A stretch of 64,000 nucleotides of DNA from an uncultured Thiohalocapsa sp. (lineage in GTDB: Bacteria; Pseudomonadota; Gammaproteobacteria; Chromatiales; Chromatiaceae): assembly GCF_913062725.1 (NCBI RefSeq), contig NZ_CAJXWY010000001.1:59742-123741 (forward strand), written 5' to 3'. Position numbers and translations under genes: made by a program. Shown piece by piece: positions 8,607 to 17,980 of this stretch; position 1 is the stretch's first letter, and the number at the start of each line of letters is the position of its first letter. The notes under the pieces were generated by a model, which was not told the DNA's origin, searched no databases, and worked only from the letters and a program-made list of their open reading frames with translations.

Positions 8607-10094
8607 CTAGTCCGCGGCCGCTACGCCGCTGCGGCGAATGAGGAGCTCGCTGAGCAGGGGCACGGGCCGGCCCGTGGCGCCTTTCTCCTTACCCTTGACC
8701 CATGCGGTACCGGCAATATCCAGGTGCGCCCAGGGGTAGGCCTTGGTGAAGCGCGAGAGGAAGCAGGCGGCGGTGACGGCACCCGCCTCACGGCCGCCGA
8801 TGTTGGCCATATCGGCGAAGTTGGTGTCGAGCTGCTGCTGGTAGTCATCCCACAACGGCAGGCGCCAGACGCGGTCGTCGGCGGCCTCGCCGGCGGCGGT
8901 GATTTCCTTCGCCAGCGTGTCGTCGCTGGTGAAGAGTCCGGAGGGATGTTTGCCGAGGGCGATGATGCAGGCGCCGGTGAGGGTGGCCATGTCCAGCACC
9001 ACCGCCGGCTCGAAGCGCTCCACGTAGGTGAGGGCGTCGCAGAGGATGAGCCGGCCCTCGGCGTCGGTGTTGAGGATCTCGATGGTCTGCCCGGATAGGC
9101 TGGTGACCACGTCGCCGGGCTTGTTGGCGGCACCCCCAGGCAGATTTTCGGAGGCCGCAACCACGCCGATCAGGTTGATGGGCAAGCCCATGCGCACGGC
9201 GGCCACCATGGCGCCGAACACGCTGGCGCCGCCGGCCATGTCGTATTTCATTTCGTCCATCTCGCCGGCGGGCTTGATGGAGATGCCGCCGGCGTCGAAG
9301 GTGAGGCCCTTGCCCACCAGGACGATGGGCTTGGCGTCGGCGGCTGCGCCCTGGTAGGTCATCTTGATGAGCTTGGCGGGCTGGCGGCTGCCGCGGCTGA
9401 CCGACAGCAGCGCACCCATGCCGAGCTCGGCCATGGCGTCTTCGTCCAGCACTTCGGTGCTGAGGGCGCCGAGCTGGTCGGCCAGGGCGGTGGCGCGCTC
9501 GGCGAGGTAGGTGGGCGTGCAGATGTTGCCGGGCAGGTTGCCAAGCTCCCGGGCCAGCGCGACGCCGGCGCCGATGGCCTCGGCATGGGCGACGGCGCGC
9601 TCGGCGCCAGCGTGTTGCGCCGGCGCCACCCAGAGCTCGAAGCGCTCGAGCAGTGGCGGCGCATCGGCTTTTGGCGGCTTGGTCTGTTCGTAGCGATAGG
9701 CGCCCTCGGCCGCCTTCAGTGCGGCCGCGCGCACGCCGGCGTAGTCGTCGAGGTCGTCCGGCAGGGCGAGCAGCGCCTTGGTGACGCGATGCTCGCCGAG
9801 CCGCGACAGGGCCGTGCCCAGGGCCTTGGTGAGCGTGCCGCGGTTGCACTCCTTGCGCTTGCCAAGGCCGAGCAGCAGCACCCGCTCGGCGGCGATGCCC
9901 GGTAGATCGTAGGCCAGCAGCAGGCCCTTGCCGCCGTCCAGATCGCCCTTGCGCAGCAGCTGGGTGATGGCGCCGTCGCTGGCCTCGTCGACGGCCGCCG
10001 CCGGGGCGGAGCGTTTGTGCTTGTCATAGACGCCGAGGATCAGGCAGGGAGTTTTGGCCTTGGCGAGGTCGCCGCCGACGATCTTGAGCTGCAT
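8607..10094 (-). CDS. pepA: Leucyl aminopeptidase PepA (M17)
   Basis: PepA is a hexameric cytosolic dizinc aminopeptidase. In enterobacteria it also binds DNA at carAB and in Xer recombination. The protein is 495 residues. Metal and catalytic residues sit in VLVGKGLTFDAGGISIKPA, MKYDMAGGASVFG and NTDAEGRLILCDALTY. The ATG at 10094 is preceded by AGGAG (caggagacccc) and gives the normal N-terminus MQLKIVGGDLA. It is divergent from lptG, as pepA is divergent from lptFG in many gammaproteobacteria, but here only lptG is opposite. Confidence 0.96.
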   Translation of the reverse strand: MQLKIVGGDLAKAKTPCLILGVYDKHKRSAPAAAVDEASDGAITQLLRKGDLDGGKGLLLAYDLPGIAAERVLLLGLGKRKECNRGTLTKALGTALSRLGEHRVTKALLALPDDLDDYAGVRAAALKAAEGAYRYEQTKPPKADAPPLLERFELWVAPAQHAGAERAVAHAEAIGAGVALARELGNLPGNICTPTYLAERATALADQLGALSTEVLDEDAMAELGMGALLSVSRGSRQPAKLIKMTYQGAAADAKPIVLVGKGLTFDAGGISIKPAGEMDEMKYDMAGGASVFGAMVAAVRMGLPINLIGVVAASENLPGGAANKPGDVVTSLSGQTIEILNTDAEGRLILCDALTYVERFEPAVVLDMATLTGACIIALGKHPSGLFTSDDTLAKEITAAGEAADDRVWRLPLWDDYQQQLDTNFADMANIGGREAGAVTAACFLSRFTKAYPWAHLDIAGTAWVKGKEKGATGRPVPLLSELLIRRSGVAAAD

Positions 10095-10235
10095 GGGGTC
10101 TCCTGTTGCGACTGGCTGGCTGCTGCTGCTGCGGGCGCCGGCACCGTGGCGGCGCCCGGCTGTGCTAATGTCCGCGGCCTTGAGTCTACCGGAATGCCGT
10201 GGAAGGCAGAAATGCGACTCGCCACAGCCGCGCCC

Positions 10236-10283
10236 GGACCACACGACGGACCACACGACTGGATACACGACTGGGCATGCAAC
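10236..10283 (+). repeat. 12-base tandem repeat, four copies
   Basis: Four successive 12-base units lie in the pepA-lptG gap: ggaccacacgac twice without change, then tggatacacgac and tgggcatgcaac. The last unit ends one base before the lptG GTG start. The decay toward the gene suggests slippage-born expansion. If lptG were translated from an upstream in-frame start, the units would encode a repeated His-Thr-Thr segment. Confidence 0.85.
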
Positions 10284-10284
10284 T

Positions 10285-11346
10285 GTGACCCGTTTGGACC
10301 GCTACCTGGCCCGGGCCGTGATCCTCGGCACCCTGGTGACCTTGGCGGTGCTGCTGCCACTGCTCGCGTTCTTTCTGCTCGCGGACGAGCTGAATAAGCT
10401 GGGCACCGAGGCTTATGGTTTCAAAGATGCGCTGTGGTTCGTCACCCTGAGCCTGCCGCGCTACCTCTATCAGGTGTTCCCCATCGCGACCCTGATCGGC
10501 GCCCTGGTGGGGCTGGGTCAGCTGGCGCAGGGCTCCGAGCTGGTGGCCATGCGCGCCGCGGGTGTGTCCATCGGGCGTATTGTGCTCGGCGCCATGCTCG
10601 GCGGCGCGTTGCTGGCGGCGGCCACGGTGGTGGTGGGGGAGTTGGTGGCACCGCCGGCGGAGCAGCGTGCTGTGGCCTTGCGGCAGCTGAGCCAAAGCGG
10701 TGACGATGTCGCCATGACCAGCGCCGGTCTCTGGGCCCGTGACGGCGAGACCTTCGTCAACATCCGTCGGCTCGGCCTGGGGGCGGACCTGCGCGACATC
10801 TATATCTACGAGGTGCGTGGCACGACGCTGATCGCCGCCACCTACGCCGAGAGCGCGACTTATCGCGACGGCAGCTGGGTGCTGAAGAATATCGAGCGCA
10901 GTCTGATCAGCGGCGACGGCGTGCGCGTGGAGCGCCTCGCGGAGACGGCTTGGTCGTCGCTGCTGCGCCCGGCGCTGCTCAAGGTCATTGTCGTCGAGCC
11001 CCAGGCGCTTTCGGTATGGGGGCTCTACCGGTACATCCGCTTCATGGGCCGCACCGACCAGGACGCCGGCCGCTACGAGGTGGCGTTCTGGGGCAAGCTG
11101 GTGCAGCCGCTGTTGATTCTGGCCATGATCTTCGTCGCCATCCCGGTGCTGCTGGGCACGTCGCGCAGCACCGGCACGGGCCTCAAGGTCTTCGTTGGCA
11201 TTGTCATTGGCATCGCCTTCTATCTGGTCAGCCGCAGCTTTGCGTTTTTGTCTCTGCTGTACGGCATGAGTCCGGCGGTGGCGGCGCTGGCACCGCCGCT
11301 GATCTTTGCCGCCGCCGCCTTCGTGCTGCTGCGGCGGGTGGGCTGA
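10285..11346 (+). CDS. lptG: LPS export permease LptG
   Basis: LptG forms the transmembrane part of the LptB2FG transporter that extracts lipopolysaccharide from the inner membrane. The 353-residue protein begins LDRYLARAVI, with spans near 13-35, 55-80, 95-120, and three more after the periplasmic domain (about 270-350). The phrases GLGQLAQGSELVAMRAAG, LWARDGETFVNIR and DAGRYEVAFW are LptG-specific and distinguish it from LptF. The GTG at 10285 is used because an in-frame upstream extension would run through the tandem repeat. LptF is not adjacent; it is at 17981-19081. Confidence 0.9.
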   Translation: MTRLDRYLARAVILGTLVTLAVLLPLLAFFLLADELNKLGTEAYGFKDALWFVTLSLPRYLYQVFPIATLIGALVGLGQLAQGSELVAMRAAGVSIGRIVLGAMLGGALLAAATVVVGELVAPPAEQRAVALRQLSQSGDDVAMTSAGLWARDGETFVNIRRLGLGADLRDIYIYEVRGTTLIAATYAESATYRDGSWVLKNIERSLISGDGVRVERLAETAWSSLLRPALLKVIVVEPQALSVWGLYRYIRFMGRTDQDAGRYEVAFWGKLVQPLLILAMIFVAIPVLLGTSRSTGTGLKVFVGIVIGIAFYLVSRSFAFLSLLYGMSPAVAALAPPLIFAAAAFVLLRRVG

Positions 11347-11465
11347 CGGGCCCCGGGGAGGACGCCGCGGCGCGGCATGCGGGCATGGTGTCCGGGGCTT
11401 TGCCGGGCGCCGGCACTGTTGCACAATGGTGCTTCGCCGGCGGCCACCAGCAAGAGCATCGACAG

Positions 11466-12356
11466 ATGGACTATCCGGGTATCGAGCAATTCGTCGGCAA
11501 CACACCCTTGGTGCGGTTGCAACGCCTGCCGGGGGAGACGTCCAACATCATTCTCGGTAAGCTCGAGGGCAACAATCCGGCGGGCTCGGTGAAGGATCGC
11601 GCGGCGCTGAGCATGATCAGCCACGCCGAGGCGCGCGGGCGTATCCGCCCCGGCGACACGCTGATCGAGGCCACCAGCGGCAATACCGGCATCGCGCTCG
11701 CCATGGCGGCGGCCATCAAGGGCTACCGCATGCTGCTCATCATGCCCGAGCACATGAGCGTCGAGCGCCGCCAGGCCATGGCCGCCTACGGTGCCGAGAT
11801 TCGCCTGACACCGCGCGAGGCGAGCATGGAGGGCGCCATCGATCTGGCCCGGGAACTGGAAGCCCAGGGTATCGGCGTGCGCCTGGATCAGTTCTCCAAC
11901 CCGGACAATCCCCTGGCCCACGCCGAGACCACGGGTCCGGAAATCTGGCGCGATACCTGCGGCACGGTCACGCATTTCGTCAGCGCCATGGGAACCACCG
12001 GCACCATCATGGGCACCAGCCGTTATCTCAAGGCGCAGAATCCAGCCATCCAGATCGTCGGCGTGCAGCCGGAGCCGGGCGCCAGTATCCCCGGCATCCG
12101 CCGCTGGCCGGAGGCTTATCTGCCGAAGATCTACGACGCCTCGCGGGTGGACCGCATCATCGATGTCTCCCAGCAGGAGGCCGAAGACACCATGCGCGCC
12201 ATGGCCGCCCGGGAGGGCATCTTCGCCGGTGTTTCCTCCGGCGGCGCCATGGCCGCGGCGCTGCGGCTGTCGAAGGAAGTGGAGCACGCGGTGATCGTCA
12301 GCATCGTCTGCGACCGCGGCGATCGTTACCTCTCCACCGGCGTCTATCCCGCCTGA
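11466..12356 (+). CDS. cysM: Cysteine synthase B
   Basis: CysM is a PLP enzyme that makes cysteine (or S-sulfocysteine with thiosulfate) from O-acetylserine. The 296-residue length and the phrases VGNTPLVRLQRLPGE and GNNPAGSVKDRAA (PLP lysine near residue 43) fit CysM better than CysK. The substrate loop EATSGNTGIALA and the phosphate loop GTTGTIMGTSRYL also fit. The short C-terminus ending near SIVCDRGDRYLSTGVY is typical of CysM. It follows lptG by about 120 bases and precedes rlmD by 25 bases. Confidence 0.93.
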   Translation: MDYPGIEQFVGNTPLVRLQRLPGETSNIILGKLEGNNPAGSVKDRAALSMISHAEARGRIRPGDTLIEATSGNTGIALAMAAAIKGYRMLLIMPEHMSVERRQAMAAYGAEIRLTPREASMEGAIDLARELEAQGIGVRLDQFSNPDNPLAHAETTGPEIWRDTCGTVTHFVSAMGTTGTIMGTSRYLKAQNPAIQIVGVQPEPGASIPGIRRWPEAYLPKIYDASRVDRIIDVSQQEAEDTMRAMAAREGIFAGVSSGGAMAAALRLSKEVEHAVIVSIVCDRGDRYLSTGVYPA

Positions 12357-12381
12357 GCGCCCGGGGCCGCACACCAGCACC

Positions 12382-13737
12382 TTGAGCAAGCAGCGCAAGC
12401 CCCTGCCCACCGCCCCCGTGGTCGCGGACGTGGCATCCCTGAGCCACGACGGCCGCGGCGTGGCCCACGTGGATGGCAAAGCCGTCTTCGTGCCCGGCGC
12501 CCTGCCGGGAGAACAGGTGCTGATGCGCTACACCCGGCGGGCGCGGCGTCACGATGAAGGCGTGGTCACCGAGGTGCTCAGGGCGTCGCCGGCGCGCGTC
12601 GAGCCCCGGTGTGCCCATTTCGGCGTCTGCGGCGGCTGTGCGCTGCAGCACATGGACCCGGCCGCCCAGGTGCACCTCAAGGCGCAGGTGCTGGCGGAGA
12701 CGCTGGCGCGCATCGGCCAGGTGGCGCCGGCGCGCTGGCTGCCGCCGCTGGCCGGGGGGGCCTGGGGCTATCGCCGCAAGGCGCGCCTCGGCGTGCGCCG
12801 GGTGGCCAAAAAGGGCCGGGTGCTGGTGGGCTTTCGCGAGCGGGGATCATCGTTCGTCGCCGATCTCGCGCATTGCCACGTGCTGCATCCGGCGGTGGGC
12901 GCACGGCTGCCCGCGCTGGCGGCGCTGGTGGACAGCCTCTCCATCCGCGAGCGCCTGCCGCAGATCGAGGTGGCCCAGGGCGACGGGCCCCCGGTGCTGG
13001 TGTTGCGGGTGCTGGACCCGCCGTCGGCGGAGGACGTGGACAAACTGCAGGCCTTCGCCGCCGACACCGGACTGCATCTGTATCTGCAGCCCGGCGGCAC
13101 CGACTCCATCGCGCCGCTGCCGGGCCAGGACGTTCAGCTCAGTTACCGCCTGCCGATGCCCGAGCTGCAACGGGCGTCGAGTGGCGATCTGGACATCCTG
13201 TTCGAGCCCGCGGACTTCACCCAGGTCAATCTCGAGATGAATCGGCGCATGGTGGATCAGGCACTGGGGCTGCTGGACCCGCAGCCGGATGCGGCGGTGC
13301 TGGATCTGTTCTGCGGCCTGGGCAATTTCACCTTGCCGGTGGCGAGACGCGCGGGGCGTGTGGTGGGTGTGGAGGGCGATGCCGGGCTCGTGGCCCGGGC
13401 GCGCCGCAATGCCGCCCACAACGGCATCGACAATGTCGAATTCCAGTGCGCGGACCTCTATGCCGAGCCCACGGCGGCCGCCCCCTGGCACGGCCAGCGC
13501 TTCGATCTGGCGCTGCTGGACCCGCCCCGCAGCGGCGCGCGCGAGGTGCTCGATCCGCTGGCCGCCACCGGCGTGCGCCGGCTGGTCTATGTCTCCTGCT
13601 ATCCCGCCACGCTGGCGCGCGACGCCGAGCACCTGGTGCACGGCCTCGGCTTCCGGCTGATGGCCGCCGGCGCCATGGACATGTTTCCGCATACGGCGCA
13701 TTTGGAGTCGATGGCGGTGTTTGAGCGGGGGGTGTGA
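12382..13737 (+). CDS. rlmD: 23S rRNA (uracil-1939 C5)-methyltransferase RlmD
   Basis: RlmD methylates U1939 of 23S rRNA using S-adenosylmethionine and carries a 4Fe-4S cluster. The 451-residue frame begins at a TTG (12382), giving an N-terminal TRAM domain (about 12-70). Cluster cysteines are at about 77, 83 and 86 (CAHFGVCGGC) with a fourth in AHCHVLHP. The methyltransferase domain shows DLFCGLGNFTLPVA and DPPRSGA, with the catalytic Cys in YVSCYPATLARD. The TTG start is inferred from frame and family alignment from memory. A T-rich direct repeat follows the stop. Confidence 0.92.
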   Translation: MSKQRKPLPTAPVVADVASLSHDGRGVAHVDGKAVFVPGALPGEQVLMRYTRRARRHDEGVVTEVLRASPARVEPRCAHFGVCGGCALQHMDPAAQVHLKAQVLAETLARIGQVAPARWLPPLAGGAWGYRRKARLGVRRVAKKGRVLVGFRERGSSFVADLAHCHVLHPAVGARLPALAALVDSLSIRERLPQIEVAQGDGPPVLVLRVLDPPSAEDVDKLQAFAADTGLHLYLQPGGTDSIAPLPGQDVQLSYRLPMPELQRASSGDLDILFEPADFTQVNLEMNRRMVDQALGLLDPQPDAAVLDLFCGLGNFTLPVARRAGRVVGVEGDAGLVARARRNAAHNGIDNVEFQCADLYAEPTAAAPWHGQRFDLALLDPPRSGAREVLDPLAATGVRRLVYVSCYPATLARDAEHLVHGLGFRLMAAGAMDMFPHTAHLESMAVFERGV

Positions 13738-13740
13738 TTG

Positions 13741-13782
13741 GTTGTTGGTTAATGGTTGTTGGTTAATGGTTATTGGTGGTTG
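13741..13782 (+). repeat. 14-base direct repeats downstream of rlmD
   Basis: Two perfect tandem copies of gttgttggttaatg (13741-13754 and 13755-13768) are followed by a degenerate third copy (gttattggtggttg). The stretch is G/T-rich and much poorer in C than its surroundings. It lies in the short gap between rlmD and the CYTH gene. It is not a hairpin terminator. Confidence 0.85.
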
Positions 13783-13857
13783 ATTGTTCATTGCTGTACT
13801 GGGCGCTTGTATGCTTGTGCCTGAATGCTATTGATCGACTTGGGTGTGTTGCCGGCG

Positions 13858-14325
13858 ATGCCTACAGAAATCGAGCGTAAGTTCCTCGTCATCGGTGATA
13901 GCTGGCGTGATGCGGTGGAGTCCGAGACGCGCATCATGCAGGGCTATCTGGCGAATAATCAGAACGCGACCGTGCGGGTGCGCGTGGCGGGTGAGCGGGC
14001 CTGGCTCACCATCAAGGGCATGGCGCGGGGGGCGAGCCGCAGTGAGTACGAATACGCCATCCCCAGCGCCGATGCGGTGGCCATGCTCGCGGAGCTGGCG
14101 GTCTCCGCCCCCATCGATAAGGTCCGCTATCGCGTGCGCTGCGGCGCCCATGTCTGGGATCTGGACGTCTTCGCCGGCGAGAATCAGGGGCTGGTGATGG
14201 CGGAAGTGGAGCTGGGCCACGAGGACGAGCCCTTCGATATGCCCGACTGGGCCGGCCGCGAAGTCACCGCTGACGGGCGCTACTACAACGTCAATCTCGC
14301 GCGGCATCCGTACCGGCATTGGTGA
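13858..14325 (+). CDS. CYTH-domain (triphosphate tunnel) protein
   Basis: This 155-residue single-domain CYTH protein begins with the diagnostic EIERKFLV (ExExK) motif. It continues with RIMQGYL, TVRVRVAGERAWLTIKG, a SEYEYAIP strand, and the acidic metal-binding strands WDLDVFAGENQGLVMAEVEL. Bacterial relatives of this size hydrolyse inorganic triphosphate or related triphosphate compounds with Mg2+. The exact substrate cannot be read from sequence. The ATG at 13858 places the motif at residue 3. The following transporter-type gene starts 25 bases after the stop. Confidence 0.85.
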   Translation: MPTEIERKFLVIGDSWRDAVESETRIMQGYLANNQNATVRVRVAGERAWLTIKGMARGASRSEYEYAIPSADAVAMLAELAVSAPIDKVRYRVRCGAHVWDLDVFAGENQGLVMAEVELGHEDEPFDMPDWAGREVTADGRYYNVNLARHPYRHW

Positions 14326-14350
14326 TTTGCGGATTGCCCGCGTCGTCGAT

Positions 14351-15856
14351 GTGCACCGCCGCAGTCTGATCCGCGCCGCCCTCGCCGGGCCCATGGTCGG
14401 CCTGGGCGCAGGTTGTGGCCGGGATGGGCCGGCGACGGCGGCTGTGCGCCTTGGTATCGCCGATGCGCCGCGCAACCTGGATCCGCGGCTCGCCACCGAC
14501 GCCGCGTCCGAGCGGGTGAATCGGCTGCTCTATGCACGGCTGGTGGAATTCGATGGTGCGAGCCGCCCGGTCCCCGGTATCGCCGATTTCGAGCAGCTGG
14601 CTCCCCGGCACTGGCGTTTTCGCCTGCGTGCCGAGCGCGCCGCCTTCAGCAACGGCGAGCCGGTGGGTGCGGCGGATGTGGTGGCAACCTATGCCTCGGT
14701 GCTGGACCCGGCGACCGCCTCCCATCATCGCGCCGTGCTGTCGGTGATCGCGCGCATGGAGGTGCGGGATGCACGCACCCTCGATTTCCATCTCCGCCAG
14801 CCCGAGCCGCTTTTCGCCTATCACTTGGGCATTGGCATTCTGCCGGCCTCGCTGGTGGAGGCGGGCCACGGCTTTCAGCGTGCGCCCGTCGGCAGCGGGC
14901 CCCTCGTGCTGGCGGGCTGGCCGGCGCCGGGGCGGCTCATGCTGCGGCGCCGGCACGATGACATGGCCGTGGAACTGGTGACGGTCAAGGACCCGAACGT
15001 CCGGGTCATGAAGCTGCTGCGCGGCGAGGTGCAGCTGCTGCAGAACGATTTGCCACCAGCGCTGGTGGGCTATCTGCGCCGCCAGCCGTCGGTGCGGGTG
15101 GTGCAGAGCGCGGGCATCAATTGTTCCTATCTGGGCTTCAACCTCGCGGACCCCGCCACCGGCCGCGCCGAGGTTCGCCGCGCCATTGCCCATGCCATCG
15201 ACCGCACCGCGATTCTGCGTTGGCTCTTTCAGGGCAACGGGCGCCTGGCGGAGGCCCTGTTTCCGCCCGAGCACTGGGCCGGTGCCGCGGACCTGGCGCC
15301 TTACCCCTACGACCCGGTCTCCGCCCGCGCCCTGCTGGCGCACGCGGGTTACGGCCCCGGCCGGCCGCTTGCGCTCAGCTACAAGACCTCCAGCGATCCC
15401 TTTCGGATTCGTCTCGCCACCGTCATCCAGGCGCAGCTCGCCGCCGTCGGCATCGACCTGCGGGTGCAGAGCTACGACTGGGGGACCTTCTTCGGTGATA
15501 TCAAGGCGGGCCGCTTCCAGCTCTACAGCCTCACCTGGGTGGGCATCCGCAGCCCGGATCTCTTCCGCTACGCGTTCCACAGCGAAGCAGTGCCACCGGA
15601 TGGGGCCAACCGCGGGCGGTATCGCCGCGCCGCGGCCGACCGACTCATCGAGGCGGCCGCGGCCGAGCCCGATGCCCGGCGTCAGGCGGCCCTCTACCGG
15701 GCGCTACAACATCTGCTGCACCGGGATCTGCCCTATTTGCCGCTGTGGCTCGAGGATCAGGTGCTCGCCACACGGCGGGGCGTCACGGGCTATGGGCTGG
15801 CATCCGACGGCCGTTACGACGGGCTGACTACAGTGCGCCCGCCCCGGCGCGCCTGA
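14351..15856 (+). CDS. Peptide-type ABC transporter substrate-binding protein (SBP family 5)
   Basis: The 501-residue protein matches the DppA/OppA-type solute-binding family. Evidence includes LDPRLATDAASERVNRLLYARLVEFD near the N-terminus, WRFRLRAERAAFSNGEPV, FNLADP, the AIAHAIDR block, and a C-terminal domain with YDWGTFFGDIKAGRFQLY. The start at GTG 14351 gives MHRRSLIRAALAG..., a twin-arginine-like or lipoprotein-like leader with a weak lipobox at GLGAGC. No permease or ATPase genes of an ABC system are adjacent, so this is an orphan receptor. The ligand is unknown. Confidence 0.8.
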   Translation: MHRRSLIRAALAGPMVGLGAGCGRDGPATAAVRLGIADAPRNLDPRLATDAASERVNRLLYARLVEFDGASRPVPGIADFEQLAPRHWRFRLRAERAAFSNGEPVGAADVVATYASVLDPATASHHRAVLSVIARMEVRDARTLDFHLRQPEPLFAYHLGIGILPASLVEAGHGFQRAPVGSGPLVLAGWPAPGRLMLRRRHDDMAVELVTVKDPNVRVMKLLRGEVQLLQNDLPPALVGYLRRQPSVRVVQSAGINCSYLGFNLADPATGRAEVRRAIAHAIDRTAILRWLFQGNGRLAEALFPPEHWAGAADLAPYPYDPVSARALLAHAGYGPGRPLALSYKTSSDPFRIRLATVIQAQLAAVGIDLRVQSYDWGTFFGDIKAGRFQLYSLTWVGIRSPDLFRYAFHSEAVPPDGANRGRYRRAAADRLIEAAAAEPDARRQAALYRALQHLLHRDLPYLPLWLEDQVLATRRGVTGYGLASDGRYDGLTTVRPPRRA

Positions 15857-15974
15857 ATCAGGATGCGCCCGCGCGGGACATGCCCCAGCCGCGCGAGTCG
15901 GGGCGGATGCTCACCAGCAGCGGGCGGTCAGGCTGGAGACGGCGCCCATGGCGTCCCAGGGCGTGCGCACCACC

Positions 15975-16463
15975 TCAGCGCACGAGATCGACGATGCGCC
16001 AGTCCTTGCCCTCGAGTCCGAGCACCACGTGGGTTTCGCTTCCCAGGGGGCCGAGCCGGATGACGAAGCGATTCCAGGATTCGAAAAACGCGAAGTCGAC
16101 GGCGTCGATGAACAGGGCCGGTTGGCTTGCGCTGACGCGCTCGGCGGCCTGGCGCAGACTGTCCTGCACCCATTGCAGCGTGATGGCCTGATCCAGCGCG
16201 GCATCGCCCAGGCGTTGCAGGTTACTCTGCAGCCAGAGCAGCGCCTGCCCGGGGCCGGGACCGCCGCGCGGCTCGAAGACCGGCACCGATGCGCCGAGGC
16301 GGGCCGCATAGTTGGCCTGGATGGCGGCGAGATCCACCAAGGGCGCCAGGTCCTCGGGCTCGGTGGCACGCACGGCATCGTCCAGCCTGAAGACGGTGTC
16401 GTAGGGCCAGAGGCCATAGGCCAGCACGGCCAGCACCAGCAAGTAGCCCAGAAGGCGAGTCAT
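15975..16463 (-). CDS. DUF2939-like exported or membrane-anchored protein
   Basis: This 162-residue protein has one N-terminal hydrophobic segment (LLGYLLVLAVLAYGLWP) and an extracytoplasmic domain. The order of features is typical of the DUF2939 family: YDTVFRLDDAVRATEPEDLAPLVDLAAIQAN, then SWNRFVIRLG, and an ending on WRIVDLVR. Function is unknown. It is divergent from cca, and a 227-base gap separates the two starts. Confidence 0.7.
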   Translation of the reverse strand: MTRLLGYLLVLAVLAYGLWPYDTVFRLDDAVRATEPEDLAPLVDLAAIQANYAARLGASVPVFEPRGGPGPGQALLWLQSNLQRLGDAALDQAITLQWVQDSLRQAAERVSASQPALFIDAVDFAFFESWNRFVIRLGPLGSETHVVLGLEGKDWRIVDLVR

Positions 16464-16559
16464 GGCACGTCACCCGCGCGCAGTGTGCAAGGTCCTGCAT
16501 TGTAATGGCTCGCAGCCCGGGCGTGTGTCTGCCGTGGCCCCGTGAGCGTGCGCCAAACG

Positions 16560-16591
16560 CTGTCAAGGCGCCGCGCTGCCGCGTTTATAAT
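16560..16591 (+). promoter_or_regulatory. Putative sigma-70 promoter of cca
   Basis: A perfect TATAAT hexamer lies at 16586-16591 in otherwise GC-rich sequence. The best upstream partner is ctgtca at 16560-16565, which is a weak -35 match with an over-long 20-base spacer. The position, about 100 bases upstream of the cca start, fits a transcript for cca and lptF. Confidence 0.4.
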
Positions 16592-16690
16592 TCAGTGCCG
16601 TCTCAGCCGCGGAGTGCCGATGTCAGCGGCCACCACAATCAGACCCGCCCGCGCACGCACGCCTGGTGCCGCCGCCCCGGAGCGCCAAAC

Positions 16691-17959
16691 GTGAGCAGCG
16701 CGGCCACCGACGGCCTGGAGATTTACCTGGTGGGCGGCGCGGTGCGCGACCGGCTGCTGTGCCTGCCGGTGGACGAGTCCGATTATGTCGTCGTCGGTGC
16801 CAGCGCGCAGGCGATGCGCCGGCGCGGCTTCACGCAGGTGGGCAAGGACTTCCCGGTCTTCCTGCATCCGGAGACCAAGGATGAATATGCCCTCGCGCGC
16901 ACCGAGCGTAAACGCGCACCGGGTTACCACGGCTTCGATGTCTATGCCGCGCCCGAGGTGACGCTCGAGCAGGATCTGGCGCGTCGGGATCTCACCATCA
17001 ATGCCCTCGCCGAGGACTGGGACGGGCGCATCATCGACCCCTTCGGCGGCGTCTCGGATCTCAAGGCGCGGGTGCTGCGTCACGTCTCCGCGGCCTTCGC
17101 CGAGGACCCGGTGCGGATTTTGCGCGTCGCCCGCTTCTCGGCGCGCTTCGCCGAGCTGGGTTTCCGCGTCGCCGACGAGACCATGGCACTGATGCGCGAG
17201 ATGGTCGCCGCCGGCGAGGTGGATGCGCTGGTGCCGGAGCGCGTTTGGCAGGAAATGGCCAAGGCACTGTCGGAGTCCAGGCCGTCGCGGTTCTTTCGCG
17301 TGTTGCGCGACTGCGGCGCACTGGCACGGCTGCTGCCCGAGCTGGATCGGCTCTGGGGCGTGCCGCAGCCCGCAGGCTCGCACCCGGAGATCGACGCCGG
17401 TGAGCACGCCATGCTGGTGGTGGATATGGCGGCGCGGCTGTCGGATGCGCTCGAGGTGCGCTTCGCCGCGCTCTGCCACGATCTTGGCAAGGCGACCACG
17501 CCGGCGGCGCAATGGCCGCAGCACCACGGTCACGAGGCGCGCAGTGTTGCGCTGGTGGGCGATGTCTGTGCGCGGCTCAGGGTGCCCAGGCGCTTCTGCG
17601 AGCTGGCGCGGCTGACCGCCCGCTATCATGGCCAGGTGCATCGCGCGCACGCCCTTGCGCCTGCGGCCCTGCTCGGCCTGTTCGAGGCCGCGGATTTGTT
17701 CCGGCGCCCGCGCCGGCTGGAGCAAATGCTGCTGGCCTGCGAGGCCGACTATCGCGGGCGCACCGGCTTCGAGGAGCGCACCTACGCCCAGGGCGAGCTG
17801 ATCCGCCGTTGTGCCCGCGCCGTGCGCCAGGTGAACGAGCGCGCCATCGCCGCTGCGGCGACGGCGCGCCAGGATATCCCCGAAGCCCTCCGCCGCGCCC
17901 GGCTCGCCGCCATTGCGCAGACCTGCCGTCGTCCGGGCGGTAGCGTTGGCGGCGCCTGA
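16691..17959 (+). CDS. cca: Multifunctional CCA tRNA nucleotidyltransferase
   Basis: This enzyme adds or repairs the 3' CCA of tRNAs; the long gammaproteobacterial form also has an HD phosphohydrolase domain. The 422-residue protein starts at GTG 16691. The nucleotidyltransferase signature is YLVGGAVRDRLL with the catalytic DESDYVVVG, and RRDLTINALAED and EDPVRILRVARFSARF follow. The HD domain has HAMLVVDMA and FAALCHDLGKATTP (residues about 240-270). It is followed 21 bases later by lptF. Confidence 0.95.
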   Translation: MSSAATDGLEIYLVGGAVRDRLLCLPVDESDYVVVGASAQAMRRRGFTQVGKDFPVFLHPETKDEYALARTERKRAPGYHGFDVYAAPEVTLEQDLARRDLTINALAEDWDGRIIDPFGGVSDLKARVLRHVSAAFAEDPVRILRVARFSARFAELGFRVADETMALMREMVAAGEVDALVPERVWQEMAKALSESRPSRFFRVLRDCGALARLLPELDRLWGVPQPAGSHPEIDAGEHAMLVVDMAARLSDALEVRFAALCHDLGKATTPAAQWPQHHGHEARSVALVGDVCARLRVPRRFCELARLTARYHGQVHRAHALAPAALLGLFEAADLFRRPRRLEQMLLACEADYRGRTGFEERTYAQGELIRRCARAVRQVNERAIAAAATARQDIPEALRRARLAAIAQTCRRPGGSVGGA

Positions 17960-17980
17960 GGCTTGCGGGGGGGGACGACC

